NCBI RefSeq assembly: GCF_036388275.1
Contig: NZ_DASVSF010000059.1
Location: 62,001-126,000 of the forward strand
DNA length: 64,000 bases
Reading direction: 5' to 3'
Origin: Longimicrobium sp.
Lineage (GTDB): Bacteria > Gemmatimonadota > Gemmatimonadetes > Longimicrobiales > Longimicrobiaceae
Positions within the stretch are counted from its first letter, which is position 1, and the number at the start of each line of letters is the position of its first letter. The notes below the pieces were generated by a model. The model saw only the letters and a list, made by a program, of their open reading frames with translations, was not told the DNA's origin and did no database searches. Shown here in pieces: positions 1 to 8,627 of this stretch. Both the position numbers and the translations under genes were made by a program.

Positions 1-504
1 GTGCCCGGCGATGATCCACGCCAGTGCGCGCACCGAGCATTCCGCGTCGCTGGCGAGGCCGCGGCGGGCGAGCGCTTCGGCTGACAACGGGCGGAAGAGC
101 GCGATCGTGGCGAGGCGCACATGCTCGAACTCTTCGCCCAAGTCCGCGATCGTGCGGGCGTCGGAGTCGGCGCCCGCCACGAACTGGTCCTGGTCCATGG
201 AGGGCAGCGGCGCCGCGTCGCCCCGGGCAAAGTGGAGCGCGCGATACGCCATCACCCGCTCCGTGTCGATCACGTGCCCCAGCACCTGGCGGATGCTCCA
301 CTTCCCGGGAAGATAACGATATCCACCATCCCCCTCATCCATGCCCCGCATCCACGCCAGCGTGCCGGCCAGCTGGGATCGCAGCGTGAGCAGCACGTCG
401 CCGTCGGGGACGAGCCCGACGTAGCGGCTGAAGTACGGGGGATGCTCGGATGCATCGGGGCGCGGAATCATGGGCGGCGTGCGATTGGGGGTGCTTGCAT
501 CCAT
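1..504 (-). CDS. DinB superfamily protein (partial, C-terminus outside window)
   Basis: The first 168 codons of a DinB/DUF664-type four-helix-bundle protein can be read from an ATG at 504; the frame is still open at base 1. It carries the family signature of a helix with a metal-ligand His (G-H-V-I-D-T-E, about residues 80-86) and ends in ...A-W-I-I-A-G-H, where the second conserved His of the family normally lies. DinB-like proteins are often metal-dependent thiol transferases or of unknown role; no substrate can be inferred here. It is divergent from the MocR-type regulator starting near 594, so that regulator may control it. The third metal ligand should lie just outside the window. Confidence 0.8.
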   Translation of the reverse strand, partial: MDASTPNRTPPMIPRPDASEHPPYFSRYVGLVPDGDVLLTLRSQLAGTLAWMRGMDEGDGGYRYLPGKWSIRQVLGHVIDTERVMAYRALHFARGDAAPLPSMDQDQFVAGADSDARTIADLGEEFEHVRLATIALFRPLSAEALARRGLASDAECSVRALAWIIAGH

Positions 505-516
505 CGATTGCTGCTC

Positions 517-530
517 TCATAATAAACGAG
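517..530. promoter_or_regulatory. AT-rich patch in divergent promoter region
   Basis: A short A/T-rich stretch (around CATAATAAAC) sits in an otherwise very GC-rich 90-bp gap between the divergent DinB and MocR genes. It is the only good place for -10 elements in this gap, and on the minus strand it reads TTTATTATG just upstream of the DinB ATG. Exact promoter boxes cannot be fixed by eye. Confidence 0.3.
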
Positions 531-593
531 AACGGTCTGGCGGGAAGGGCCGTTATCCACGTATCTGCAGGACCATTGTCAGTGGGGTACGGC

Positions 594-2054
594 GTGCCGA
601 AGAAGCCCGGCGGGGTGGGACTGGAGGTGCTGGAGCTTCAGCGGAACGCCGCGCCGCTCAACCTGCAGATCTATCGCTCCCTTCGCGGCGCCATTCTCGC
701 CCGCCGCCTGGCACCCGGGGTGCGCCTCCCCTCCACGCGGTCGCTCGCTTCCGACCTGGCGGTGTCGCGAAACACGGTGGAAGAGGCGTTCTCGCGGCTC
801 CGCGCCGAGGGGTTCATCGAGCGGCGCACGGGCGACGGGACGTACGTCGCGATCATCGATCGGGTGCTGCAGCCCGAACCTTCGGCACGGGCCGCGCTTC
901 CCTCCGCTGCACGCCGCCTCGCCGCCCGCGCTGCCGCCTTCACTCCGTCGTCGTTCTCGGCGGATCCCAGCGTGCCGCGTGCCTTTTCGGGGGGCTCGGC
1001 CGCCGTGGAAGCCTTTCCGCTGGACATCTGGCGTGGCCTCGTTTCCCGCGGCATGCGGCGGCTGGGGCGGCGCAGCCTTGGGTACGGCGATCCGGCGGGA
1101 TATGGGCCGCTGCGCGAGGCGATCGCGTCGTACGTGGCCACGTCGCGCGGCGTGATGTGCCAGCCGGAACAGGTGATCGTTCTCACGAGCTCGCAACAGG
1201 CGCTGGACGTGGCCATCCGCGTGCTTACGGATCCCGGCGACGCGGTGTGGCTGGAAGAGCCCGGCTATCCCGGGGCGCGGGCGGCGTTCATCCTCAACGG
1301 TGCGCGCATCGTTCCGGTGCCGGTAGATGGCGACGGGCTGCAGGTGAGCGAGGGCGTGCGTGCCGCCCCCGACGCGCGGCTGGCCTACGTGACGCCCTCG
1401 CACCAGTATCCGCTGGGCGTAACGATGAGCCTGGAAAGGCGGCTGGAGCTGCTGGACTGGGCGCGGGGCGCCGGCGCCTGGATCATCGAGGACGACTACG
1501 ACGGCGAGTTCCGCTTCGATGGACGCTCCCCGGCGGCCATCCAGGGCATCGACCAGGACGCGCGGGTGGTCTACACGGGCACCTTCAGCAAGGTGCTGTT
1601 TCCGTCCATCCGCCTGGCCTACGCCATCGTCCCCGCGGACTTGGTGGCGCCCTTCACCATCGCGCGCGGCTTGCTGGATGGGCACACGGCGCTCCTTCAC
1701 CAGGTCGCGCTCGCCGAGTTCTTCGCCGAGGGGCACTTCGGCGTGCACGTCCGCCGGCTGCGTGGCCTGTACCGCGAGCGGCGCGACGTGCTGGTGGACG
1801 AGGTGAACCGCACGCTGGCCGGACGGATGCGCCTGGGCCCGGCCGATGGCGGGATGCACGTCGTCGGCTACCTCGCGGATGCCGAGGACGACGTCCGCAC
1901 CGCCGCGCGCGCCGCGGAGGAAGGCGTGGACGTGCACCCGCTCGCCCGCTACTACGTGGGCCCGCCCGCGGCGCGTGGCCTGGTGCTCGGGTACGGCGCA
2001 CTCGCCCCGGACGCCATCCGCGCCGGCGTGCAGGCCCTCGCCCGATGCCTGTAG
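594..2054 (+). CDS. MocR/PdxR-type transcriptional regulator (GntR wHTH + class I aminotransferase domain)
   Basis: The protein has about 486 residues from a GTG at 594; the frame is open further upstream but that would run into the divergent gene. Residues ~20-90 form a GntR winged helix (LPSTRSLASDLAVSRNTV, then EGFIERRTGDGTYV). The rest is a PLP-dependent aminotransferase-like domain with YGDPAGYGPLREAI, the IIEDDYDGEFRF stretch with the PLP-contacting Asp, and a T-F-S-K motif whose Lys (~333) should bind PLP. MocR proteins usually sense PLP or an amino compound and control a divergent gene; the divergent neighbour here encodes a DinB-like protein. An alternative start is the GTG at 582. 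Confidence 0.9.
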   Translation: MPKKPGGVGLEVLELQRNAAPLNLQIYRSLRGAILARRLAPGVRLPSTRSLASDLAVSRNTVEEAFSRLRAEGFIERRTGDGTYVAIIDRVLQPEPSARAALPSAARRLAARAAAFTPSSFSADPSVPRAFSGGSAAVEAFPLDIWRGLVSRGMRRLGRRSLGYGDPAGYGPLREAIASYVATSRGVMCQPEQVIVLTSSQQALDVAIRVLTDPGDAVWLEEPGYPGARAAFILNGARIVPVPVDGDGLQVSEGVRAAPDARLAYVTPSHQYPLGVTMSLERRLELLDWARGAGAWIIEDDYDGEFRFDGRSPAAIQGIDQDARVVYTGTFSKVLFPSIRLAYAIVPADLVAPFTIARGLLDGHTALLHQVALAEFFAEGHFGVHVRRLRGLYRERRDVLVDEVNRTLAGRMRLGPADGGMHVVGYLADAEDDVRTAARAAEEGVDVHPLARYYVGPPAARGLVLGYGALAPDAIRAGVQALARCL

Positions 2055-2109
2055 CGGCGGCTTACGAGATTGAACGCGACCTGACACCCCTGACGAATTG
2101 GATATCGAG

Positions 2110-2973
2110 ATGAGACGTGCAATCGCGGTAGCCGCCCTGTGCCTGAGCGGCGCCTGCACCACACCCGCGCAGGTCGCCCCCGGCCCGGTGCAGGCCGCCC
2201 CCACTCCCGCCGCGCAGGCCGACGCGGGACCGCTCTCGATCGGCGAGACGTTCACGATGCCGTCCGCCGCGCTGAACGAGACGCGGCGCATCAACGTGTA
2301 TCTGCCGCCCGGATACCAGGAAGCCGCGGCGCACCGCTTTCCCGTGCTCTACATGCCCGACGGCGGGATGGCGGAGGATTTTCTGCACGTGGCGGGGCTG
2401 GTGCAGGTGGGCGTCGGCAACGGGACGATGCGCCCGTTCATCCTCATCGGAATCGAGAACACCGAGCGCCGCCGCGACATGACTGGGCCGACCACGGTGG
2501 AGGCCGACAGGCGGATCGCGCCGCGCGTCGGCGGCTCGGCGGCGTTCCGCACGTTCATCCGTACGGAACTGATGCCACGCATCCGCGAGCGCTACCGGAC
2601 GACCGACGAAACGGCCATCGTGGGCGAATCGCTGGCCGGCCTGTTCGTCGTGGAAACCTTCCTGCTCGAGCCCGCGCTGTTCGACACCTACATCGCCTTC
2701 GATCCCAGCCTCTGGTGGAACGGCCAGGCGCTGGTGCGCGGCGCGGGCGAACGCCTTCGCGCGCAGCCCGTCGCGGGGAAGACGGTATACCTGGCCAGCA
2801 GCGGGGATGCCGGGCTGGAGGAGCCCATCCGCACGCTGGCGGCGGACCTCCGGGCCAGCGAAGCGCGCGGCCTGCGCTGGTTCTACCACCCGATGCCGGA
2901 GGAGAAGCACGCCACGATCTATCACCCTGCGGCGCTGCGTGCCTTTCGCACCGTGTTCAAGCCGGCCTCGTAG
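2110..2973 (+). CDS. esterase family lipoprotein (Fes/IroE-like alpha/beta hydrolase)
   Basis: The 287-residue protein begins with a lipoprotein signal (RRAIAVAALCLSGAC; lipobox LSGA-C), so it is probably membrane anchored. The mature part resembles the putative esterase family that includes enterochelin esterases: nucleophile elbow G-E-S-L-A-G with Ser ~174, an F-D-P-S-L-W-W-N segment typical of this family, and a late catalytic His ~267 in E-E-K-H-A-T. The likely reaction is hydrolysis of an ester; the substrate is unknown, and no siderophore genes are adjacent. The ATG at 2110 is preferred to a TTG four codons upstream because it begins the signal peptide. Confidence 0.85.
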   Translation: MRRAIAVAALCLSGACTTPAQVAPGPVQAAPTPAAQADAGPLSIGETFTMPSAALNETRRINVYLPPGYQEAAAHRFPVLYMPDGGMAEDFLHVAGLVQVGVGNGTMRPFILIGIENTERRRDMTGPTTVEADRRIAPRVGGSAAFRTFIRTELMPRIRERYRTTDETAIVGESLAGLFVVETFLLEPALFDTYIAFDPSLWWNGQALVRGAGERLRAQPVAGKTVYLASSGDAGLEEPIRTLAADLRASEARGLRWFYHPMPEEKHATIYHPAALRAFRTVFKPAS

Positions 2974-3004
2974 CCGCTCGCGGCCAGCACCCGGAATAGA
3001 GCGA

Positions 3005-3030
3005 GGCCGGCGATCAGGTGATCGTCGGCC
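3005..3030. terminator. bidirectional hairpin between convergent genes
   Basis: Arms GGCCGGCGATCA and TGATCGTCGGCC (one G-T pair) form a 12-bp stem between the convergent esterase and lysozyme genes. There is no clear T-run, so its efficiency as an intrinsic terminator is uncertain. Confidence 0.5.
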
Positions 3031-3060
3031 CGCATGGCTTACGGTGCGTGCCGAGGCCGT

Positions 3061-3924
3061 TCAGGCGGGGCTCAGGACCTTGCTGCTGGACCAGCCCGCG
3101 GTACCGGCGCCGTTGTCGATCTTCCACCAGTCTCGGCCGTCGACCAGCTGCGGCCCATCGGTGATCGCCACTTGGGTGCCACCGCGCAGCACCCCCACCT
3201 CGTCCGAGTTCACCCCCGCGGCCACGCGAACCCTGCCGTCCTGGTTGAAGACGGCCTTGCCGCCCTTCGTCAGCGCCCCCTGCGTCAGTGTGCCGATGCG
3301 GACCGCGGCCAGCTCGGCGGCACCGCCGTTGAAGCGGTCGCGGTCCACGCCACCGCCGATTCCGTTCACCGTGCCCTGGTCGGTGTACTGCCACACCGTG
3401 TACTTCGTCCAGCCGCCCACCAGCTTAGGCGTGGCCCCGCCGTAGCTCGCGATCCAGAGGGGGCACCTGCCGGCGAACGCCGTGGAGTTGTCGGTCAGCT
3501 CCTTCCAGGCGGACGGATACGTGTAGATCATCGGCGCGCGGCCGATCGCCGCTTCCACGGCGTCGACCACCACCTTCACCCGTGCGACGACCTCGGACCT
3601 GGGATAGGTGATCGGCCCGCCGCCATCGCCCGGCGCCTCCACGTCGATGGCCGGAAGGAGATCGCCGGGCTCCCGGGCACCCAGGTTGGCGAGGAAGTGC
3701 TTCGCCTGTGCCGCGGGGTCTACGTCGTGGCGGTAGAAGTGGTACATCCCGGCCACGATGCCCACCTCACGGCACCGGGCGAGGTTCTTTTCCGCACGCG
3801 GGTCCACGAAGCTCTTTCCCTCGGTCGCCTTGAGGATCGCGAACGCGATGCCGGCATCCTTGACCTTGTCCCAGCCGATTGCGCCCTCATGATGCGAGAC
3901 GTCGACGCCTTCCAGGTTCGGCAT
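3061..3924 (-). CDS. GH25 family lysozyme (muramidase) with C-terminal SH3-like domain
   Basis: The 287-residue protein starts at an ATG preceded by GAGGAA. It has the GH25 fold hallmarks: N-terminal G-V-D-V-S-H-H-E-G (Asp8), K-A-T-E-G near residue 32, and the catalytic D-x-E pair D94/E96 in L-L-P-A-I-D-V-E. Family members cleave the beta-1,4 bond between MurNAc and GlcNAc in peptidoglycan. Residues ~215-287 look like an SH3-type cell-wall-binding domain (D-W-W-K-I-D-N...G-W-S-S-S-K-V). No signal peptide is visible, so export would need another route, or it acts after lysis; a phage-derived endolysin origin is possible, but no phage genes are nearby. Confidence 0.88.
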   Translation of the reverse strand: MPNLEGVDVSHHEGAIGWDKVKDAGIAFAILKATEGKSFVDPRAEKNLARCREVGIVAGMYHFYRHDVDPAAQAKHFLANLGAREPGDLLPAIDVEAPGDGGGPITYPRSEVVARVKVVVDAVEAAIGRAPMIYTYPSAWKELTDNSTAFAGRCPLWIASYGGATPKLVGGWTKYTVWQYTDQGTVNGIGGGVDRDRFNGGAAELAAVRIGTLTQGALTKGGKAVFNQDGRVRVAAGVNSDEVGVLRGGTQVAITDGPQLVDGRDWWKIDNGAGTAGWSSSKVLSPA

Positions 3925-4169
3925 GATTTCCTCTTCGGTATTGAGTCGATGCGCTTGGCGAATATGCGAGCCTTTCCAAGAAGCGTCGCGCCGCACGGAT
4001 GCGCAAGCATCGTGATTCGGGGGCTGTGGTGGGCTCGACGGGGGCGCCGTAAACTCCAGGGACGATCATTCGCAACGATCCCGTAACGGGGCGGATTCTC
4101 CGACACTTCCGCGGCGGGTTTCCGTACGGATGCGCACCGGGCGGGCTGTTCCCGCTCCCGGGCGGCGGG

Positions 4170-4175
4170 TAGATT
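4170..4175 (+). promoter_or_regulatory. possible -10 element (TAGATT) upstream of the AsnB/zinc-ribbon operon
   Basis: TAGATT lies about 50 bases before the first gene of the 4.2-10.3 kb operon, in a GC-rich leader. No convincing -35 box is visible, so this is a weak call. The rest of 3925-4223 shows no gene. Confidence 0.25.
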
Positions 4176-4223
4176 GGCCGCGCAACACCCGCCGTTCCAC
4201 AAAGCCCGCGAAACGGAACCTGC

Positions 4224-5021
4224 ATGCCCCGACGCTACGACGATCTACAGCCGGAGGAGCTGCCCGAGGTGCTGCGCGAGGCCGTTCGCCGGCAGGACGT
4301 GGACGAACGCGAGCGCGAGCTGCGGATGGACCGCGAAAGCTACGAGCAGGCCGCGCAGGAGATGGGAATCTCGCGCGTGGAGCTGGACCGCGCCGCCGCC
4401 GCCTCGCACGCCGCCACCGTGACGCGCATCCGCCGCGGCCGCCGCATCCGCAACACTGTCACGGGTGCGGCCATGGCCCTCCTCGCGGTGGCCGGCGTGT
4501 ACCGCGTCGCCAACCCGCCCGAGCCGGAGCCCGCCGCGTGGACCTTCGAAAGCACCGCGCAGGCATGGTCCGGCGACTTCAACCCGCGCTCGACGGGCAG
4601 GGCGGGGCAGGAGGGCGGGCGCGGGGTGATCCAGGTGGAGCGCTTCGTGGCCGAGGATGACGGGCGCTACTGGGCCAACCTCAACACCGCCTCCGTTCCG
4701 CCCTCGCTGAAGGGCCACGAAACCATCACCCTGCGCATCCGCGGCGACGGCGGGCTGGGCCGCGCGCGGCTCTTCGTGGAGAACGGGGCTACCGAGCGCT
4801 GGCGCTCCCCCGACATCCCCGTGGGGACGGAGTGGCGCACCGTTACCTTTCGCATGGACCAGCTGGAGCACCAGATCCGCCCCGACTCGCGCAGTTCCTG
4901 GCGCGGGGAGCGCGGCGGCGCGCCCGGCGCCGTGACGGGCGTTTCCCTCAAGGTAGGCCACCCCTTCAATCCCACAGATGCCCGAGGCCGCGTGGAAGTG
5001 GACGATCTCCGGATCGACTAG
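4224..5021 (+). CDS. single-pass membrane protein with extracytoplasmic jelly-roll-like domain
   Basis: This 265-residue protein is of no family I recognise with certainty. Residues 1-75 are charged and helical, 78-95 form one transmembrane segment (TGAAMALLAVAGVYRVA), and the rest is a beta-rich domain with W-T-F-E-S at the start and V-E-V-D-D-L-R-I-D at the end, a layout like CBM11/CIA30-type carbohydrate-binding beta-sandwiches. Topology would put the N-terminus in the cytoplasm and the beta domain outside. It is the first gene of a five-gene run and its last 44 bases overlap the next gene, which suggests translational coupling with the AsnB-like enzyme. Confidence 0.75.
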   Translation: MPRRYDDLQPEELPEVLREAVRRQDVDERERELRMDRESYEQAAQEMGISRVELDRAAAASHAATVTRIRRGRRIRNTVTGAAMALLAVAGVYRVANPPEPEPAAWTFESTAQAWSGDFNPRSTGRAGQEGGRGVIQVERFVAEDDGRYWANLNTASVPPSLKGHETITLRIRGDGGLGRARLFVENGATERWRSPDIPVGTEWRTVTFRMDQLEHQIRPDSRSSWRGERGGAPGAVTGVSLKVGHPFNPTDARGRVEVDDLRID

Positions 5022-6402
5022 CGCGCCCGCGCGAGCCGTCCCGGACGAAGCCCCCGATCCCTTCGGCGTGCAGCCCGTGTACTCGGTCCGTCTCGGCGAG
5101 CGCACGCACACGGCCGCCGATCCGCGCGTGCTGCGCCGTCTGCCGGGCGCGCCGCGCGGCGTGGATGCGGCCGCGCTGCACGGCTACCTCTGCTTCTCCC
5201 ATCCGCCCGGATCGCAGACGCTGTTCGACGGCGTCGCGCGCATGCCGGAGCCCGCGCCCTGGCGCGAGCGTCCCGCGCCGGTGGACGAGGACTCCGCCGT
5301 GCGCACCCTGCAGACGCTGCTCGCCGCCTCGGTGCAGCGGATGCTGGGCACAGAACGCGACGTGGGCGTCTACCTGTCCGGCGGGCTGGACAGCAGCCTG
5401 GTCGCAGCGCTGCTGGCCCGCGCGGGGGCCCGCGTGCACCTCTTCTCGCTGGACTTCGGGCCGCCGTGGGACACGGAGCTGGAGCACGCGCAGGCCGTGG
5501 CCGCGCACCTGGGCCGCCCGCTCCACCGCGTCCGCGCCCGTCCGCGCGACGTAAGCCGCGCGCTCCAGCCTACGGCCGCCGCGCTGCACCAGCCGTTCGG
5601 CGATCCGGTGACCGTGCCGCTGTACCTGCTGGGCCAGGCGGCGCGCGAGACCGTCTCCACCGTCTTCAACGGTGAGGGCGGCGACCAGCTGTTCGGCGGC
5701 TGGGCGACGAAGCCGATGCTGGCGGCCGAGGCGTACGGCGGCGCAGGGTACAGCCGCGAGGCCGCCTACCTTGCCACGTACCACCGCTTTCACGGCGCGG
5801 AGGCGCAGCTGCTCACGCCGGCCGCCATGGAGGCGATCGGGACGAGGGACGCGGGGGCGTGGCTGCGGCCGGCGCTGGACGCAGATGGCCTGCCGACGCT
5901 CCTCCATCGCCTGCGCGCGGCCAACATCCGGCTGAAGGGCGCGCAGAACATCGCCCCGCGGATGACGCAGCTGGCGGCGGCGCACGGGCTGCAGGCGCGA
6001 GCGCCCTTCATGGACCGCGCGCTGGCGGAGTGGACGTTCACGCTTCCCGCGGACTTCTTCCTGCGCGGCACCAGCGAAAAGCACCTGCTGAAGCGGGCCG
6101 CCAAGGGGCTGCTTCCTCCCGCGCTGATCGACCGCCCCAAGCGGGGGATGGGCGTGCCGGCGACGGAGTGGCTACGCGGCTGGCTGAGCCCGTTGCGGTG
6201 GGAGGCGGCCCGGCGCCTGTCGCCCCGGCGGCTGCGGCGTGAGGAGTGGTTCCGGCCGGAGTCCGTGGCCGCCCTGCGCCGCGGGGACGACGATCCGGGC
6301 GAGACGCGCCGCCGCCGCGGCGGCGAAAAGCTGTGGGCGCTGCTGATGCTGCACCTGTGGATGGACGCGCAGGATCCGCCGCTGGACTGGAGGATCTCGT
6401 GA
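4978..6402 (+). CDS. asparagine synthetase-like protein 1 (glutaminase domain truncated)
   Basis: A protein of up to 474 residues with the AsnB ATP-pyrophosphatase domain: PP-loop S-G-G-L-D-S-S (134-140), N-G-E-G-G-D (231-236), R-A-P-F-M-D and the C-terminal R-P-K-R-G-M segment. Only the last part of the N-terminal Ntn glutaminase domain is present and there is no catalytic Cys2, so it cannot use glutamine as an amide donor in the usual way. AsnB-type domains adenylate a carboxylate and let an amine attack, as in asparagine synthetase, beta-lactam synthetase and lasso cyclases. The ATG overlaps the previous gene by 44 bases; GTGs at 5068 and 5077 are later alternatives. Paralogue of the enzyme at 8624. 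Confidence 0.85.
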   Translation: MPEAAWKWTISGSTSAPARAVPDEAPDPFGVQPVYSVRLGERTHTAADPRVLRRLPGAPRGVDAAALHGYLCFSHPPGSQTLFDGVARMPEPAPWRERPAPVDEDSAVRTLQTLLAASVQRMLGTERDVGVYLSGGLDSSLVAALLARAGARVHLFSLDFGPPWDTELEHAQAVAAHLGRPLHRVRARPRDVSRALQPTAAALHQPFGDPVTVPLYLLGQAARETVSTVFNGEGGDQLFGGWATKPMLAAEAYGGAGYSREAAYLATYHRFHGAEAQLLTPAAMEAIGTRDAGAWLRPALDADGLPTLLHRLRAANIRLKGAQNIAPRMTQLAAAHGLQARAPFMDRALAEWTFTLPADFFLRGTSEKHLLKRAAKGLLPPALIDRPKRGMGVPATEWLRGWLSPLRWEAARRLSPRRLRREEWFRPESVAALRRGDDDPGETRRRRGGEKLWALLMLHLWMDAQDPPLDWRIS

Positions 6403-6445
6403 CGCGCCCTCATCCGCCGCTTTCATCCCCCGACCTGGCGATTGC

Positions 6446-7471
6446 ATGAAGTGCATTTACTGCGGAACGGATTCGAAGCTGCGCCAGCGGACGGAGGGGC
6501 GGTGTCCCGGGTGCCGTCACCCCTTCGCCTTCGAGCCGACCAAGGACCGGCACAGGGTCACCGACGGCCAGTTCGAGAACGCCATGGAGCGCGTCTCGGG
6601 AAACGGCAAGGTGCTGTTCACGGAGCGGCACCTGTGGTACGAGTTCAACCGGCGGTGGATGAAGCCCGGCTTCTGGCGCAGCCTGTACGCCAAGCTTGCG
6701 TTCGCGGGCGCTCCGCAACCGCCCCGGCCGCCGCGCATCGCCTTTCCGGAGTGGGAGCAGCGGTACCTGCGGCGGTGGAAGGAGGTGCACGGCGACGTCG
6801 CCGGGCTGCTCCCCGTGCGCCAGGTGGCGGCGCCCGCCCTGCCGCGCGAGGTGCCGGCGGACGTGGCCGCCTTCTCGTTCGACCGCGCGGTGGTCACGGA
6901 CACTTGGGAGACGGCGCAGGTGCTGGTGGCCAACCGCTTTCACTTCGAGCACAACTGCGCCGTGCTGAGCCGCGACGGCTATCCGGACGGGATCGCCGGC
7001 ACGGTGAAGGAGATGCTGCGCCGCAACCCGCGCCTGACCGTCTTTGCGCTGCACGACGCCACCCCGGGCGGATGCCTGCTTCCGCTGACCCTGCGGGAGC
7101 AGGAATGGTTTCCGGACCCGGCCGTGAGCATCGTAGACCTGGGGCTGCGGCCGGAGACGGTGCGGCGGCTGCGCATTCCCGCGCTGGCCGGCACCCCGCG
7201 CACGCTTCCGCCGCGGCTGGGGGAGATCCTGCCGCCCGAGGACGTGGCGTGGCTGGCCAGGGGGCACACGGGAGAGCTGGCCGCCCTGCACCCCGCGCAG
7301 GTGCTGCGCGCCGCCTACCAGGGCATCGTCGCCGCCGGGCCCAACGACGGCTCCGCGTCCGGCGGGGCTGACGGCGGCGGCGGGGGCGACACGTACTACG
7401 GCGGCGGGGTGATCTGGGTGGGCGACCTCGGCGGCGGCACCGACACCGCGGCGGTGGACGGGTTCGGATGA
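6446..7471 (+). CDS. zinc-ribbon protein 1 of the AsnB operon (unknown function)
   Basis: This 341-residue protein opens with a treble-clef/zinc-ribbon: Cys3, Cys6, Cys20, Cys23. A conserved core follows (F-D-R-A-V-V-T-D, then L-V-A-N-R-F-H-F-E-H-N-C-A-V-L-S, then V-F-A-L-H-D-A-T-P-G-G-C). The alternating strand/helix pattern and the H-D-A-x-P-x-G motif loosely recall a TOPRIM or Rossmannoid fold, but I cannot assign it. The C-terminus is a glycine-rich linker ending ...A-A-V-D-G-F-G. It is a clear paralogue of the next gene, from which it is separated by 10 bases, but it lacks that protein's membrane segments. No function is known to me. Confidence 0.8.
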   Translation: MKCIYCGTDSKLRQRTEGRCPGCRHPFAFEPTKDRHRVTDGQFENAMERVSGNGKVLFTERHLWYEFNRRWMKPGFWRSLYAKLAFAGAPQPPRPPRIAFPEWEQRYLRRWKEVHGDVAGLLPVRQVAAPALPREVPADVAAFSFDRAVVTDTWETAQVLVANRFHFEHNCAVLSRDGYPDGIAGTVKEMLRRNPRLTVFALHDATPGGCLLPLTLREQEWFPDPAVSIVDLGLRPETVRRLRIPALAGTPRTLPPRLGEILPPEDVAWLARGHTGELAALHPAQVLRAAYQGIVAAGPNDGSASGGADGGGGGDTYYGGGVIWVGDLGGGTDTAAVDGFG

Positions 7472-7481
7472 GGGCGGCGAC

Positions 7482-8627
7482 GTGAAGTGCGTTCATTGCG
7501 GAAGGATCTCCCGGCTGCGCGAGCGGACGGACGGGCGCTGTCCCGGGTGCCAGCACCGGTTCGCGTTCGACCCGGAGGCCCGGCCGGCAGCCGGCACCGA
7601 CGCCGAGTTCCAGGCCGCCATCGACCGCGTCTCCGGCGGGGGCCAGCTGCGGTTCACCACCCGCCAGCTGTGGCTCGCCGTGCACGGAAAATCGACGATG
7701 CCGCCCTTCCCGCCCGTCAGCGAAGGGTTCATCGTGCTGCCCGCGCTGGGTTTCGCCCTGCCGGGGCTTTTCATGGCGGCGTTTGCCGAGCCGGGAATGC
7801 TGATCCTGGCCGTCGTGGGCGGCATGGTGGGGGCGGCGCTCGGCTGGGGCGCTGCCCAGACCGCGAGGGACCGGTACGCGGACCAGCTCAGGCCTTGCCT
7901 TCCGTTCGACGTCTTTTTGAGTGGGCAGCTCCGGCCGTGGGTGGAGGTGCACGGCAAGATCCCCGGCCTGCTGTCGCCGCACGGCACGGACGTCGCCACC
8001 GCGCCGCCGCAGGTGCCGGCGGACGTGGCCTCTTGGGACCGCGCCGTGGTGACGGACCGGCGGGAGACGGCGAAGGTGCTGGTCGCCAACGGCTTCGACA
8101 TCGAGCACAAATGCGCCGTGCTGAGCCGGGACGGCTACCCTGACGGCGCTGCGGACACGATCAAGGGGGTGCTGCGCCGCAACCCGCGCCTGACCGTGTT
8201 CGCGCTGCACGACGCCAGCCCCGACGGATGCCAACTCCCGCTGGACCTCCGCGAGCCGGGGTGGTTTCCGGAGCCGTCGGTGCGCGTGGTAGACCTGGGG
8301 CTGCAGCCGGAGACGGTCAGGCGCCTGGAGCTTCCGTGGATCCCGGGCAGCCCCGTGCAGTGGCCGTCGTGGACCCCGGAGCTCATCGAGCTGCTTTCGT
8401 ACGAGGACCGGCGGTGGCTGGCCGTGGGGAACGTCTTCGAGCTGGCCGCCCTGCCGTCCGCGCACCTGATGCGGGTGGCGTACGAGGGGATCGTGGCCGC
8501 GGGGCCCAACGACGGCTCCGACCGCGACCCGGCGTACGACGACGCCCCCTGGACCGGCGTCGCGGCCTGGTTCAAGTCCCTGACCGGCGGCGGCCCGGAC
8601 GCGGCCGTGGTGGACGGCTTCGGATGA
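7482..8627 (+). CDS. zinc-ribbon protein 2 of the AsnB operon, with membrane hairpin
   Basis: The 381-residue paralogue of the preceding gene has a GTG start at 7482. The same four cysteines (3, 6, 20, 23) form an N-terminal zinc ribbon. Between the ribbon and the conserved core an insertion carries two hydrophobic segments (about 83-100 and 105-125), so this copy is probably membrane bound. The core motifs (D-R-A-V-V-T-D, F-D-I-E-H-K-C-A-V-L-S, F-A-L-H-D-A-S-P-D-G-C) match the paralogue and the tail again ends V-D-G-F-G. Its stop codon overlaps the next ATG (ATGA), indicating coupled translation with the second AsnB-like enzyme. Confidence 0.8.
   Translation: MKCVHCGRISRLRERTDGRCPGCQHRFAFDPEARPAAGTDAEFQAAIDRVSGGGQLRFTTRQLWLAVHGKSTMPPFPPVSEGFIVLPALGFALPGLFMAAFAEPGMLILAVVGGMVGAALGWGAAQTARDRYADQLRPCLPFDVFLSGQLRPWVEVHGKIPGLLSPHGTDVATAPPQVPADVASWDRAVVTDRRETAKVLVANGFDIEHKCAVLSRDGYPDGAADTIKGVLRRNPRLTVFALHDASPDGCQLPLDLREPGWFPEPSVRVVDLGLQPETVRRLELPWIPGSPVQWPSWTPELIELLSYEDRRWLAVGNVFELAALPSAHLMRVAYEGIVAAGPNDGSDRDPAYDDAPWTGVAAWFKSLTGGGPDAAVVDGFG

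Noticed and set aside
450..593. Longer N-terminus for the MocR regulator starting at 450
   Set aside because: It would overlap the divergent DinB gene; the GntR domain begins after the GTG at 594.
3061..3924. GH25 lysozyme as part of a prophage
   Set aside because: No phage structural, holin, integrase or terminase genes nearby.
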